A stretch of DNA of 60,976 nucleotides from Thiotrichaceae bacterium (GTDB taxonomy: Bacteria > Pseudomonadota > Gammaproteobacteria > Beggiatoales > Beggiatoaceae). Positions 10,338 through 19,046 of the stretch are shown here, piece by piece (positions within the stretch are counted from its first letter, which is position 1; every line of letters starts with the position of its first letter). The stretch spans positions 1-60,976 of the forward strand of contig JADGDF010000006.1 of assembly GCA_016745055.1 (NCBI GenBank), written 5' to 3'. The notes beneath the pieces are model-generated. The model made no database searches. It was not told the origin of the DNA and worked only from the letters and a program-made list of their open reading frames with translations. Position numbers and translations under genes: made by a program.

Positions 10338-11012
10338 TTAATGATTTTTTATCCACTTCAATGCCTCTCGTTGGCTTAATGGCGCAAGTGTTGAATTATG
10401 AACAAATTGCTCAACTTCAAAGGCATTTACTTTTGAATATTCGCGCAATGCCCATCCAATGGCTTTTTGAATAAAAAACTCTTTTGAATCCGTGCAATAC
10501 TGGCAATAATGAAATAAACGTTTAACATCAGTTTGGCCCCGATACTTCAATTGATGCAAAATAGCGGTACGTCGCAACCAAAAGTTGTCGCGCTGAATCC
10601 AATTATCCATTACCTCTACCAGCTCAGGATGTGCATTCACCAAATGACCCACTAATTTACTGGCTAAGATATCTACTGTATCCCACCACGAATATGTGAC
10701 AATCATAGACTCTGCAGTGACTATAAAACTTGCGGGCATTTGGTTAAAATAGGCATTGACCAAATCACAAGCAAAATAGTGGAACTCTCTTTGAGGTTGT
10801 GAATAAGCCTGCTTCACAATAGGAGTTATCTTTGCAAAGTTGGGAAAGCCAACTTGGCTAAAGACTTGCTTTTGCAATTGGCGCCTTAGAGGTGTTTTAA
10901 TTCCATAAAATGCAAACTGATTCTTCATATATTTTGCCATGCCCACACTGTTTTCAGCATGTGCATGCGTGATAAATTTTTGTTGTAATGTTGTGAGTAA
11001 AGCGTTTTTCAT
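10338..11012 (-). CDS. AlkD-like DNA alkylation repair protein
   Basis: This 224-aa all-helical HEAT-like repeat protein matches the AlkD (DNA alkylation repair) family: MAKYMKNQFAFYGIK near the N-terminus, the YSWWDTVD segment in the middle, and FFIQKAIGWALREYSK near the C-terminus. AlkD glycosylases remove N3- and N7-alkylated purines without base flipping, using a Trp and an Asp in the WWDTVD region. Length is normal. It is divergent from the next gene with only 23 bp between start codons, so the promoters must overlap or lie inside the neighbouring coding sequences. Confidence 0.88.
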   Translation of the reverse strand: MKNALLTTLQQKFITHAHAENSVGMAKYMKNQFAFYGIKTPLRRQLQKQVFSQVGFPNFAKITPIVKQAYSQPQREFHYFACDLVNAYFNQMPASFIVTAESMIVTYSWWDTVDILASKLVGHLVNAHPELVEVMDNWIQRDNFWLRRTAILHQLKYRGQTDVKRLFHYCQYCTDSKEFFIQKAIGWALREYSKVNAFEVEQFVHNSTLAPLSQREALKWIKNH

Positions 11013-11035
11013 TCATACCTCACCAGTAAAATCGC

Positions 11036-11926
11036 ATGACACGAGATAACAAGATCGATTTTAATCAACTTCAGGCCATTGTTACGGGCGCAACCAGCCA
11101 AATTGGGCATTTTTTGTTGCCTAAATTACTGTATTTAGGGTGTTCAGTCACTGCAATTAGCCGCCATCCACCGACGCACGACCATCTGATACATTGGCAA
11201 AATCATGATTTGTACGTTGATGGCTTAACAATTAATTCTCCAACTATTTTATTTCATATCGCGCCTTTGCCAACGTTAACTGCCATACTTGCCAAGCTTC
11301 CACAAGATACACCCCTATTACATGTAATAGCCTTTAGTTCAACCAGCCGTCTGACTAAAATTCATTCTTCTGAGCCTCAAGAAAGAAATATTGCCAAACA
11401 ACTTGCTCAAGCGGAAGTTGATTTAGTGCAGTACTGCGAATCTCGTGGTATTCCGTGGACACTTTTTCGACCAACCTTAATTTATGGTTGTGGCCAAGAT
11501 AAAAATATTACTTTTATTGCAAATTTTATCCGTCGCTTTGGTTTTTTTCCTATCTTAGGAAAAGGCAGTGGCTTACGTCAACCAGTACATGCCGATGATT
11601 TAGCGCATGCTTGTTTACAAGCTTGCAAGAGTGTAAAGACATTTAATCGCGCTTATAATCTTTGTGGCGGACAAACTTTGAGTTATTACGATATGGTAGA
11701 ACATATTTTTCACCAGCAGCATAAAAAAACACGTATTATTTCCATTCCACCCCCGATTTTTCACACGGCTTCAAACATTTTTAGTTGGATGCCTAAAGTT
11801 TCTCATTTATCTCACACCATGATTATGCGTATGAATGAAAATTTATGCTTTGATTACAGTTCAGCACGGCGTGATTTTGGTTACCAACCTAGAGTTTTTT
11901 ATGATATTGGGATCAATTTACGGTAA
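11036..11926 (+). CDS. Atypical NAD(P)-dependent epimerase/dehydratase-like SDR
   Basis: The 296-aa protein is an extended Rossmann SDR. The nucleotide-binding motif is TGATSQIG near residue 18. A strand with AFSSTS, the substrate-domain signature PTLIYG and the later QPVHADDLA segment are all as in NDUFA9-like or epimerase proteins. The usual catalytic YxxxK is not seen: the Lys appears in ERNIAKQLAQAE, but without a Tyr four residues before it. It may therefore bind nucleotide without normal redox catalysis. The substrate is unknown. Its start lies 23 bp from the divergent AlkD gene. Confidence 0.8.
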   Translation: MTRDNKIDFNQLQAIVTGATSQIGHFLLPKLLYLGCSVTAISRHPPTHDHLIHWQNHDLYVDGLTINSPTILFHIAPLPTLTAILAKLPQDTPLLHVIAFSSTSRLTKIHSSEPQERNIAKQLAQAEVDLVQYCESRGIPWTLFRPTLIYGCGQDKNITFIANFIRRFGFFPILGKGSGLRQPVHADDLAHACLQACKSVKTFNRAYNLCGGQTLSYYDMVEHIFHQQHKKTRIISIPPPIFHTASNIFSWMPKVSHLSHTMIMRMNENLCFDYSSARRDFGYQPRVFYDIGINLR

Positions 11927-12066
11927 AAATCAAAGAGAGTATTTTCATAAATTGTTAACCTTTACTCAGTATTTTTCCCTGGATTATTAAAGGATTTGCC
12001 TACACTTTATATTTTTGTATGAGAACTTATTGTCTTTCTGTTCAATCAAAAAGCTCTCTCAAAATT

Positions 12067-12151
12067 AGTACTTTATCAAGGTAGAGTTGACGGGTACGGT
12101 AGGGTGTGTCCTACGCACCGAAAAACGCCTGGTGCGTGAGACACACCCTAC
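12067..12151. repeat. Family A miniature inverted-repeat element, right arm missing
   Basis: It starts with AGTACTTTATCAAGG, followed by a large palindrome (arms around GGGTGTGTCC and ACACACCC). It ends 7 bp before the engB stop codon, without the second terminal repeat seen in the full copy at 38281. The palindrome may act as transcription terminator for engB. Confidence 0.75.
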
Positions 12152-12158
12152 AAAATAA

Positions 12159-12749
12159 TTATTTCATTAACCAATCATCCAAACGGGTTTTAACTTCATC
12201 AATACCTGTACGTTTGGTTGCAGAAAATAATTGAATTGTTATATTTTCAGATGAATGGGTTAATTTCTGCTGAACCTGTTGCAATACTTGTTTACCTTTG
12301 CCATAGCTAAGTTTATCGGCTTTCGTGAGTAATACATGTATAGGCATTTGAGCTTGCTGACACCAATATAGCATTTGTTGATCAAAGTCTGTCATAGGAT
12401 GGCGGATGTCCATCATTAATATCATGCCTTGCAAACTTTCACGGGTACGTAGGTATTTGTCTAATAGTTCCTGCCAATGTCTCTTTACTTGTAGGGGAAC
12501 TTTTGCAAATCCATAGCCGGGTAAATCGACGAGTCTTTTTTCTGGGTCGGGTAAGGTAAAAAATATAATTTGCTGGGTGCGACCTGGGGTTTTACTGGTC
12601 CGCGCGAGTCTTTTTTGGGTCGTTAATGCGTTAATCGCACTTGATTTACCCGCGTTTGAGCGCCCAGCAAAAGCTACTTCAACGCCAGTGTCCTGAGGAA
12701 GTTGTTTTAAAGTGTGTGCACTACAAAGGTATTCTGCTTGTTGATACAT
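12159..12749 (-). CDS. engB: Ribosome biogenesis GTPase EngB (YihA/YsxC)
   Basis: This 196-aa GTPase assembles the large ribosomal subunit and is normally essential. G1 is GRSNAGKSS (residues about 29-37), G3 is DLPGYGFA, G4 is TKADKL and G5 is SATK, all in family order. The Ser-Ala after the P-loop (KSSAIN) differs slightly from the usual KSSLIN. Length matches the family. It is the last gene of a minus-strand group with the STAS and ParA genes, 24 bp after the STAS stop codon, but its function seems unrelated to theirs. Confidence 0.95.
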   Translation of the reverse strand: MYQQAEYLCSAHTLKQLPQDTGVEVAFAGRSNAGKSSAINALTTQKRLARTSKTPGRTQQIIFFTLPDPEKRLVDLPGYGFAKVPLQVKRHWQELLDKYLRTRESLQGMILMMDIRHPMTDFDQQMLYWCQQAQMPIHVLLTKADKLSYGKGKQVLQQVQQKLTHSSENITIQLFSATKRTGIDEVKTRLDDWLMK

Positions 12750-12773
12750 GGTTAAAAGGTAACCTAAGGATAG

Positions 12774-13295
12774 TTAGTTTTCACCATGTACTGGCAAATT
12801 TAGGTGGGAAGACATCCCTAAAAAACGAGCGGCTTGGTATAACTCTGCTGAGGGAGATACCCAGCTGACAGTAATTTCTGGGTGTTGCATAAAGGAGTAT
12901 AACAGTTGTAATGAGGCGGTATCTACTTTTTTGACTTCATTGCCAATTAACTCGACTCGTTGTCCTAAATGTTGAACTAAGTCATTTTTCACTGCTTCTA
13001 ATTGTGTCAAGGTCAATACTGGTGGTAAGTTAATTGTTATCCACTGATTATTGGAAGGTATTATTTTACTGCTTTCTTCAGTAATTTCATTATCGGGCAT
13101 AGTTTGCTCGTCATTAGTGGATAATGCTTGGTTTTTAGTCTCTGCAATGGCATCTACTATTTGTGGTGATTGAGCCTCAACTATATTTTCATCTGTTGAT
13201 GCATTAGTTTCAGTGATTTGCTGAGATTGACTTTCTTCTTCACTCATCCAAGCAAGCGGATCATGTCCCATATGTGTTTTTGTTTTTTTAGTCAT
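12774..13295 (-). CDS. STAS-domain protein with acidic N-terminal tail
   Basis: This 173-aa protein has a low-complexity acidic/Ser/Thr-rich region over the first 85 or so residues and a STAS (anti-sigma-antagonist/MlaB-like) fold at the C-terminus. The signature segment is VKKVDTASLQLLYSF, where the Thr or Ser is the usual phosphorylation position, followed by VSWVSPSAELYQAARFLG. No signal peptide is present, so it is cytoplasmic. Its ATG shares an A with the ParA stop codon (TAATG), implying coupled translation and a joint function. Similar STAS proteins sit in chemotaxis operons, but no che genes are in this window. The biochemical role is not known. Confidence 0.8.
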   Translation of the reverse strand: MTKKTKTHMGHDPLAWMSEEESQSQQITETNASTDENIVEAQSPQIVDAIAETKNQALSTNDEQTMPDNEITEESSKIIPSNNQWITINLPPVLTLTQLEAVKNDLVQHLGQRVELIGNEVKKVDTASLQLLYSFMQHPEITVSWVSPSAELYQAARFLGMSSHLNLPVHGEN

Positions 13296-14044
13296 TATAA
13301 AGTCCTTCTATTCAATAAATCTTTTGCCAATGAACGGTAATCTCTTGCGCCCACACTTGAAGGTTTATATTCAAAAATTGTTTTACCAAAGCTTGGTGAT
13401 TCAGCAAGCGCAACACTTTCTCGAATGGGTGTTGCTAAAATGCGTCCTGGAAAATATTGTTTTAATTTACTTTGAACGTCTTGCGATAACTTTCGCCGAT
13501 TTTGATAACGGGTTACGACAATCCAATAAGGAATTTTTTTGTGCAAGGAACTTTCAAAATTTTTAAAGGTACCAATTAAATAAGATAAACCATGCAAGGC
13601 AAGGTAATCGCTTGCAACAGGGATTAACGCAGTTTGCGCAGCTACTAACGCATTAACCACTAATACACCTGAAGATGGAGGACAATCAATAATAATGCAA
13701 GTTTGATCTTGGAATTGGCCCGTTAATACTTTATGTAAACGATCACGCGGTATATCGTTTGCAGCATGTTCAACTTCGCCCAAATGCGGGCCGGCTGTCA
13801 CTAATTGCAAATTATTACGAATAGAAAGTATGTTTTCCTGAAGTGATTGTTGATCTAGCAAGGCTGTATCAATACCTTTAATTTTGGGGTCATGTACTCC
13901 CAAGCAAGCAGATAAATGTCCTTGAGGATCAAGATCAATTAATGTCACTTTATATTTGCTTAATGCTAGCGCATGGGCAAGGTTAAGCGCTGAGGTAGTT
14001 TTACCCACGCCCCCTTTTTGGTTAATGACAGCAATTATTTGCAC
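13295..14044 (-). CDS. ParA/MinD-family ATPase
   Basis: This 249-aa deviant-Walker ATPase has the ParA P-loop KGGVGKTT at residues 10-17, a Walker A' segment VTLIDLDPQG and a Walker B IIIDCPPSSG. ParA-family proteins dimerise on ATP and position plasmids, chromosomes, chemoreceptor arrays or other cargo on the nucleoid. The start is a GTG at 14044 with AGGA about six bases upstream; no nearby ATG exists. No parB or parS-like partner is adjacent. The coupled STAS gene replaces it, which hints at cargo positioning rather than DNA partition. The chromosomal soj/spo0J pair would sit beside gidA/gidB, which is not seen here. Confidence 0.9.
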   Translation of the reverse strand: MQIIAVINQKGGVGKTTSALNLAHALALSKYKVTLIDLDPQGHLSACLGVHDPKIKGIDTALLDQQSLQENILSIRNNLQLVTAGPHLGEVEHAANDIPRDRLHKVLTGQFQDQTCIIIDCPPSSGVLVVNALVAAQTALIPVASDYLALHGLSYLIGTFKNFESSLHKKIPYWIVVTRYQNRRKLSQDVQSKLKQYFPGRILATPIRESVALAESPSFGKTIFEYKPSSVGARDYRSLAKDLLNRRTL

Positions 14045-14095
14045 TTAAATTTCCTGAATTATTTATATTTGTTTAGCTTTAGCTAAAGAGGCTTA

Positions 14096-14289
14096 TTAAT
14101 CATGCCAAATCAGATTTGTGCGTATACGAATTTCTTCCACAGCTTTTAGCAAATCTTTTACATTTTCACTGGAACGAGTTAAATACGTTGTTTCTTGCCA
14201 GACATTAAAATCATCCAGGCTCACAATTATCATTGATTTTATTGATCACTTTCACCAAGTCTTGTGCTGCTTCATTTAATGTAATTACT
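14096..14289 (-). pseudogene. Decayed Phd/YefM-type antitoxin
   Basis: Reading the minus strand from 14289, the frame encodes ITLNEAAQDLVKVINKIND followed by NCEPG, the usual N-terminus of Phd/YefM antitoxins. A stop then interrupts it. In another frame the C-terminus LDDFNVWQETTYLTRSSENV continues with a KDLLKAVEEIR helix, also typical. The central strand pair (normally about 15 residues, ending VVLMS-type) is missing, so an internal deletion with frameshift fused the ends. The first codon is GTA, preceded directly by a stop, so the start codon is lost too. No RelE/Doc-like toxin remains adjacent. I conclude it is a dead toxin-antitoxin remnant. Confidence 0.72.
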
Positions 14290-14364
14290 TACACTACTTA
14301 CTCCATTTTAAATTTATAGTAAAAAATAGTAAAAGTCATAATTTGGGATTATTTACTCCTTAAA

Positions 14365-15084
14365 TCAAAAAATTTTAGCCTTATTATTGACTAAAACAAC
14401 ATGATTACCTTGCTGAGTCAGAAAAAATAAACCTGCTTTCCTAGCTTTTTCTACTAATTTATTATTGCTTACCATACTAGCTATAACGCCATAGAGTTTT
14501 AATTCTTTATAATGAGGAAATAAAGTTCTAAAATTGGGTAACTTTCTTATTATCATATCCTCTATTAATTTAGGATGCGCTTTTTGCTTAACCTCAACAA
14601 TAGCAATACTCGTTTCATTAACGAGCACTATATCAAATTCGTCTTGTAAACTCTTCTTATTAGCTGGTAAATTACGGTAAATTGTATCAAAATGTATTTG
14701 CCCCAAATAAGGATCGTTTAACAGGCTACGATAGAAAAATTCCTCTGCTGAATCGCCTTGATTATTGGCAATATTACCCACTAAGGTTGCAACTCTGTCT
14801 ATTTTTGCTGATAATTTATCCAATTTAGTATCAGTTTCAGCTAACTGAGCATCGGTTTTAGCTAGTTGAGCATCAGTTTTGGCTAATTGAATATCAGTTT
14901 TTTTCTGTTGTTCAGAGACTTCTGCTAATGATTTAGCTATCTGAGCATCAGTTTTAGCAAATTGTATTTCATTTTTTTTCTGTTGTTCAGAGACTTCTGC
15001 TAATGATTTAGCAAATTGTATTTCATTTTTCTGTTGAGCAATTGCTAGACTAGCAACTAACTATTTTAATTCTTCATCTGTCAT
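14365..15084 (-). pseudogene. Coiled-coil plus restriction-like nuclease protein interrupted by an amber codon
   Basis: From the ATG at 15084 (GGA upstream) the frame reads MTDEELK, then TAG at 15063-15061, then continues open for 231 codons. CAG to TAG at codon 8 would explain the break. The N-terminal part is a repetitive coiled coil with seven-residue units such as AKTDAQL. The C-terminal part (SAEEFFYRSL, DEFDIVLVNE, AIVEVKQKA) resembles PD-(D/E)xK nuclease folds, as in DUF3782-like proteins common in Beggiatoa relatives and cyanobacteria. A shorter product from the TTG at 14823 would keep only the nuclease-like domain. Suppression or downstream restart is possible. Confidence 0.7.
14898..15012 (-). 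repeat. In-frame tandem duplication inside the coiled-coil gene
   Basis: A 40-bp unit at 14898-14937 recurs exactly at 14973-15012, a period of 75 bp or 25 codons. It encodes the duplicated AKSLAEVSEQQKK coiled-coil segment. Expansion or contraction would keep the reading frame, consistent with length variation of the coiled coil. Confidence 0.85.
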
Positions 15085-15166
15085 TTGTGATTCCTATAAA
15101 TTTTGATTCTGGTATTGAGTGGAAATTTGAGTAGTATCCACTACAATGCAGTCATAGGTAACTAAA

Positions 15167-15889
15167 TTACTTTATAGTTTGACGAAACTTCGCTTCAACC
15201 TGTGCTAAATAGGCTGGAGAAAATGATTTAACCTCGGGCGGGGCAACAGTAATGTCTCCACCTAATAATCGTTTTGATAAACGTGCAAGACGCTTATTTT
15301 CCCGAAAGTCCTGTTCTAACATCCCGTTTGCATATAAATCAACAAATTGTTTTTTAGTACGCACATGATCTCTTAATACTCCTTCTTGTTTAAAGCCTAA
15401 TTCAACCACATTTTTCTGTGCATTTTGATTATAGCCATAGACATATGCAGTTAAGCGATGTATACGCAGTTGGTTAAACACAAAATCAAGTACTAATAAA
15501 CTGGCCTCCAACGCCAAACCTGTCTGGCGTTTATCAGAAGCTAAAATACCAATTAGAAATTCAGCTTGTTGATAAATAGGTTTATAGTCGGCTAGTGAAA
15601 TTAAGCCAATAGGGGATTTTTCAAGCTGATTTTGGACATCAATTTTGTACTGATGAATCACCCATTCAATACGTTTAAGTTGTTGTGGTTGAAACGTTTG
15701 CTCTTCATCAAGACGTGCTGCAATTTGGGCTAATGTTTCACGCCGTTCTTGAGCTAAACGATACAAATTCATGAAGTCATCATCTTGGTAGCATTTCAAC
15801 AGAAAGGATGCATGTGTTGGATTTGAACGTTCCAAAACAACTTTACGTCCCCATAATAATTCTGTGCCAATAGGTGATACAGTGAGCAA
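15167..15889 (-). CDS. GNAT-family N-acetyltransferase (RimJ/RimL-like)
   Basis: The 240-aa protein has a RimJ/RimL-type GNAT fold: an opening LLWGRKVVLE strand, a helix-rich insertion, ASDKRQTGLALEASLLVLDF where the acetyl-CoA loop is expected, and the closing pattern NQNAQKNVVELGFKQEGVLRDHV. The usual R/Q-x-x-G-x-G/A pyrophosphate loop appears as RQTGLA. A C-terminal extension of about 45 residues is beyond the GNAT core. Such enzymes acetylate protein N-termini, antibiotics or small amines; the substrate is not predictable here. The start appears to be a TTG at 15889 with AGGA nine bases upstream, as no ATG fits. Confidence 0.8.
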   Translation of the reverse strand: MLTVSPIGTELLWGRKVVLERSNPTHASFLLKCYQDDDFMNLYRLAQERRETLAQIAARLDEEQTFQPQQLKRIEWVIHQYKIDVQNQLEKSPIGLISLADYKPIYQQAEFLIGILASDKRQTGLALEASLLVLDFVFNQLRIHRLTAYVYGYNQNAQKNVVELGFKQEGVLRDHVRTKKQFVDLYANGMLEQDFRENKRLARLSKRLLGGDITVAPPEVKSFSPAYLAQVEAKFRQTIK

Positions 15890-16060
15890 TATTTTATCCT
15901 TATAAAATTTTTATACTTAGTTTCCTGTGGCTAAAATTTGACAGGCAAATGAAAAGGCAAAAAGGAGTTTTTTCTTTATAGACATAAAGGTATAATTGAA
16001 TATTAACAATAGACATTATAATTAAAATTGTCGTAAAAATAAAAGAGTTAAGAGGCCAAT

Positions 16061-17095
16061 ATGAATATTACTGATATTCTGAGTTTTGGTGTTGAAAATG
16101 GCGTATCTGATTTCCACTTCTCAGCAGGTGTCTCTCCTATGCTACGTGTCAGTGGAGACATGACTCGAATTGATATAGACCCACTTGATCACTCTCAAGT
16201 GCGCGACATGATTTACGATGTTATGAATGATAAGCAACGTAAAGAATACGAAAAATATTTAGAATGTGATTTCTCCTTTGAGGTGCCAGGGCTAGCAAGA
16301 TTTCGGGTCAATGCTTACAATCATAATCGTGGTGCAGGGGCCGTTATTCGAACCATTCCCTCAGATATTTTAAGTTTAGATCAATTAAAAGCGCCGCCAC
16401 TGTTCAAAAAAATTGCTATGACCCATAAAGGCATTGTGACAGTTACGGGAGGCACAGGCTCGGGTAAATCAACCACGCTAGCAGGCATGATGGATTACCG
16501 TAATAGTACTGAATTTGGCCATATTTTAACAATTGAAGACCCTATTGAATTTGTACATCAAACTAAGCGCAGCTTAATTACGCAGCGTGAAGTCAAACGG
16601 GATACTTTGGGTTTTGATAATGCATTAAAATCTGCTTTGCGCCAAGATCCAAATGTTATTCTCGTTGGTGAATTACGTGACTTGGAAACTATTCGTCTTG
16701 CTTTATCTGCTTCAGAAACAGGGCACGTTGTATTTGGTACCTTGCATACCAACTCAGCTGCAAAAACTATTGACCGTATTGTTGAGGTTTTTCCCACCGC
16801 AGAAAAATCCACAGTAAGAATGATGTTATCAGAATCAGTACAGGCGATTGTTGCCCAAGCGTTACTTAAAAAAGTCGGCGGTGGTCGGGTTGCTGCGCAC
16901 GAGATTTTAATTGCCACGCCGGCGATTCGCAATTTGATTCGTGAAGCCAAAGTAGCTCAAATGTACTCTTCCATGCAAACAGGCCAAAAATTTGGAATGC
17001 AAACCTTGGATCAATGCTTGGAAAAACTCTTAAAAGAAGGCGTCATTACTCGCGAAGCGGCACGAGAATCGGCTTTTAATAAAGATAACTTCTAA
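16061..17095 (+). CDS. pilT: Type IV pilus retraction ATPase PilT
   Basis: This 344-aa hexameric ATPase drives pilus retraction and twitching. Nearly the whole length matches PilT: N-terminal SDFHFSAG, RFRVNAYNHNRGAGAV, Walker A GGTGSGKST (about residues 129-137), the Asp box TIEDPIEFVH, Walker B ILVGELRDLET, the His box GTLHTNSAAKTIDR and the C-terminal AIRNLIRE retraction motif. The second P-loop residue is Gly rather than the Pro usual in PilT (GPTGSGKS), a mild variation. AGAGG lies upstream of the ATG. PilU, which often follows, is absent; a nuclease gene comes next. Confidence 0.94.
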   Translation: MNITDILSFGVENGVSDFHFSAGVSPMLRVSGDMTRIDIDPLDHSQVRDMIYDVMNDKQRKEYEKYLECDFSFEVPGLARFRVNAYNHNRGAGAVIRTIPSDILSLDQLKAPPLFKKIAMTHKGIVTVTGGTGSGKSTTLAGMMDYRNSTEFGHILTIEDPIEFVHQTKRSLITQREVKRDTLGFDNALKSALRQDPNVILVGELRDLETIRLALSASETGHVVFGTLHTNSAAKTIDRIVEVFPTAEKSTVRMMLSESVQAIVAQALLKKVGGGRVAAHEILIATPAIRNLIREAKVAQMYSSMQTGQKFGMQTLDQCLEKLLKEGVITREAARESAFNKDNF

Positions 17096-17115
17096 TTTTA
17101 CCAGATTAACTTATT

Positions 17116-17937
17116 ATGTTCGAAGCATTTCTTAGTAGCAATATTAATGTTTTAGTCATTACTGCCGTATTTGCAAGTATTTTAGGGGCAACCTTGCAAT
17201 TTATTATTGCTAATTACTTTTGGCCAAATCGGCACAAACTATATACTTGGTGGTTTACCTTAAGAAATCATAAAAAATTGGGTGAACCTTGTCCAACTGA
17301 TATTGTTTTAAAGCGTCAAGGATATGCATTGGGTTATAGCAAAGACAAGAAATGCGCATTATGGGTTTCATATGTGATTTCTAAAGGTTCAATAGGCACT
17401 GATGCTGCTGAAAGAGAAGATTCTTTTTATCCTGATCCTGAAATTCCCGAAGAATGTCGAGTGAAACCTGAGGATTTCCGCAATACAGGTTACGATAAGG
17501 GACATCTTGCCCCCAGTGCAGCCATTGACTTTAGTTATAAAAGTAATCAAGAAACCTTTGCCATGTCCAATATTGCCCTTCAACACCCAAAATTAAATCG
17601 ACAAGCCTGGGGTAGCCTAGAAAATTACACCAGAAATTGGGCTTATAGCAAAGGAAAACTATGTATTATTGCTGGGCCATTGTACGATTCACAGCAAAAA
17701 TTTGTCAACGGTATTCCACTACCCAAAGCATTTTACAAAGTGGTTTATTCTTTTAAACATAAAAAAAGCATTGGGTTTATTTTACCCAATGACCCAATAA
17801 CTGCAAGTCAATTATGGGAGCATGCAGTCTCTGTTAAAGAAATAGAAAGCATAACGGGTTATCATTTTTTTGATCAACTGGGAAATAAAGCAAAATCTAT
17901 CAAAAAAGCAGTTGATGCTGAATGGTGGAAAGATTAG
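17116..17937 (+). CDS. Membrane-anchored DNA/RNA non-specific endonuclease
   Basis: This 273-aa protein has an N-terminal membrane helix (about residues 10-33) and a NucA/Serratia-type beta-beta-alpha-metal nuclease domain. The active-site motif is DKGHLAPSA, where His is the general base; the canonical Arg of DRGH is Lys here. The downstream metal-binding segment MSNIALQHPKLNRQAWGSLE supplies the Asn and the Trp-x-x-x-Glu pattern. The enzyme probably hydrolyses DNA or RNA at the outer face of the inner membrane, for nutrient salvage or DNA handling. It follows pilT by 20 bp and may be cotranscribed, but a link to pilus-mediated DNA uptake is only inference. Confidence 0.85.
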   Translation: MFEAFLSSNINVLVITAVFASILGATLQFIIANYFWPNRHKLYTWWFTLRNHKKLGEPCPTDIVLKRQGYALGYSKDKKCALWVSYVISKGSIGTDAAEREDSFYPDPEIPEECRVKPEDFRNTGYDKGHLAPSAAIDFSYKSNQETFAMSNIALQHPKLNRQAWGSLENYTRNWAYSKGKLCIIAGPLYDSQQKFVNGIPLPKAFYKVVYSFKHKKSIGFILPNDPITASQLWEHAVSVKEIESITGYHFFDQLGNKAKSIKKAVDAEWWKD

Positions 17938-18032
17938 AAATTTTGGCAACTCTACATAGATTCCCATTATTTTAGTGTCTCCATTTTTAATTAAACGGAT
18001 ACTAGGATAATGAGCTGGTATAGGCCATTTAG

Positions 18033-19046
18033 TTATAAATTCCGTTTAGCCCAATGCTTCTTAACCAATTTTGTTAAATTGTTTTTAAAAAAATGCAAGT
18101 AAGCTAAAAAAAGGGGTTTAAATAGATAAAATTCTCTACGCCAAATTAAAGCTAAAGACTTTAAAACAAAGCGGTTAAGTAAAACAATCAATAAAATCGA
18201 ACGATGATAGTTAGCAGTATATTTTAAAGTGCTTAAATTTTCGTAGTAATTGGCCAATATACGTTTTTTTGAATGAGTATCCGCGGTGTGATTTAGGCTA
18301 GCACCGCCTTTGTGTGCAATAATACTGTGTTTACACCAACCAATATTATAACCTTGTAATTTCAGACGCTTGACATAATCTAATTCTTCATAAAATAAAA
18401 AATACTCTTCATTGAGAAGACCTATTTTTTTAACCGAGTCAACGCTTAAAAACATCGAAGCACCATAAACATAGTCTAATTTGACACTTGCAGCCTTTTT
18501 ACGCATGACCTCAACTAAAGATTGCCCAAAAAATATATTTTTCATGCGGGTTAAATAAGGATTGTAATGACAACCGCCTGCGCATTGCACAATTTCACGG
18601 TGTTCATATTCGACAATCGTGCTGCCGATCATGGCCAATTTTAGATAATTTTTAGCCAATCCATATAAAGTTACTAAAGCGCGTTTATCAACCTTGGTAT
18701 CACTATTCAATAACCATAAATACTCAAAAGCTTTGGTGGACAATGCATAACGCATACCAACATTGGTTCCTCCTGCAAACCCCTGATTTTTACCTGTTTG
18801 AATTAGTACAAAAGGTAAAAATTGCGTGGTTTTCGGTACAGTTTCAAAAATACCAACATCTTCAATCTCATAATGTTGTTTTGCCCATTGTGAAATCTGC
18901 AAAAAAGAATCATTGTTTGAACCATTGTCACATACAATAATGGATATTTTACCTGCGTACACCAGGTGCTGTAACGAGTTCAAGCAAGCAAGGGTATCTT
19001 GCCAATTTTGCCAATTGACTATAATTATTGCAATATTACCTAACAT
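18033..19046 (-). CDS. Family 2 glycosyltransferase, rhamnosyltransferase-like
   Basis: This 337-aa GT-A enzyme opens with IAIIIVNWQNWQDTLACLNS, then a nucleotide-binding VCDNGSNNDS, the metal-binding LLNSDTKVD region and the acceptor-side catalytic FYEELDYVKRLK. This order is typical of rhamnosyltransferase-like GT2 proteins that extend O-antigen or exopolysaccharide chains in the cytoplasm. The C-terminal 60 residues are basic and hydrophobic, possibly for membrane association. Its start overlaps the end of the 3HB-oligomer hydrolase gene by 7 bp, suggesting cotranscription although the functions seem unrelated. The sugar donor is unknown. Confidence 0.87.
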   Translation of the reverse strand: MLGNIAIIIVNWQNWQDTLACLNSLQHLVYAGKISIIVCDNGSNNDSFLQISQWAKQHYEIEDVGIFETVPKTTQFLPFVLIQTGKNQGFAGGTNVGMRYALSTKAFEYLWLLNSDTKVDKRALVTLYGLAKNYLKLAMIGSTIVEYEHREIVQCAGGCHYNPYLTRMKNIFFGQSLVEVMRKKAASVKLDYVYGASMFLSVDSVKKIGLLNEEYFLFYEELDYVKRLKLQGYNIGWCKHSIIAHKGGASLNHTADTHSKKRILANYYENLSTLKYTANYHRSILLIVLLNRFVLKSLALIWRREFYLFKPLFLAYLHFFKNNLTKLVKKHWAKRNL

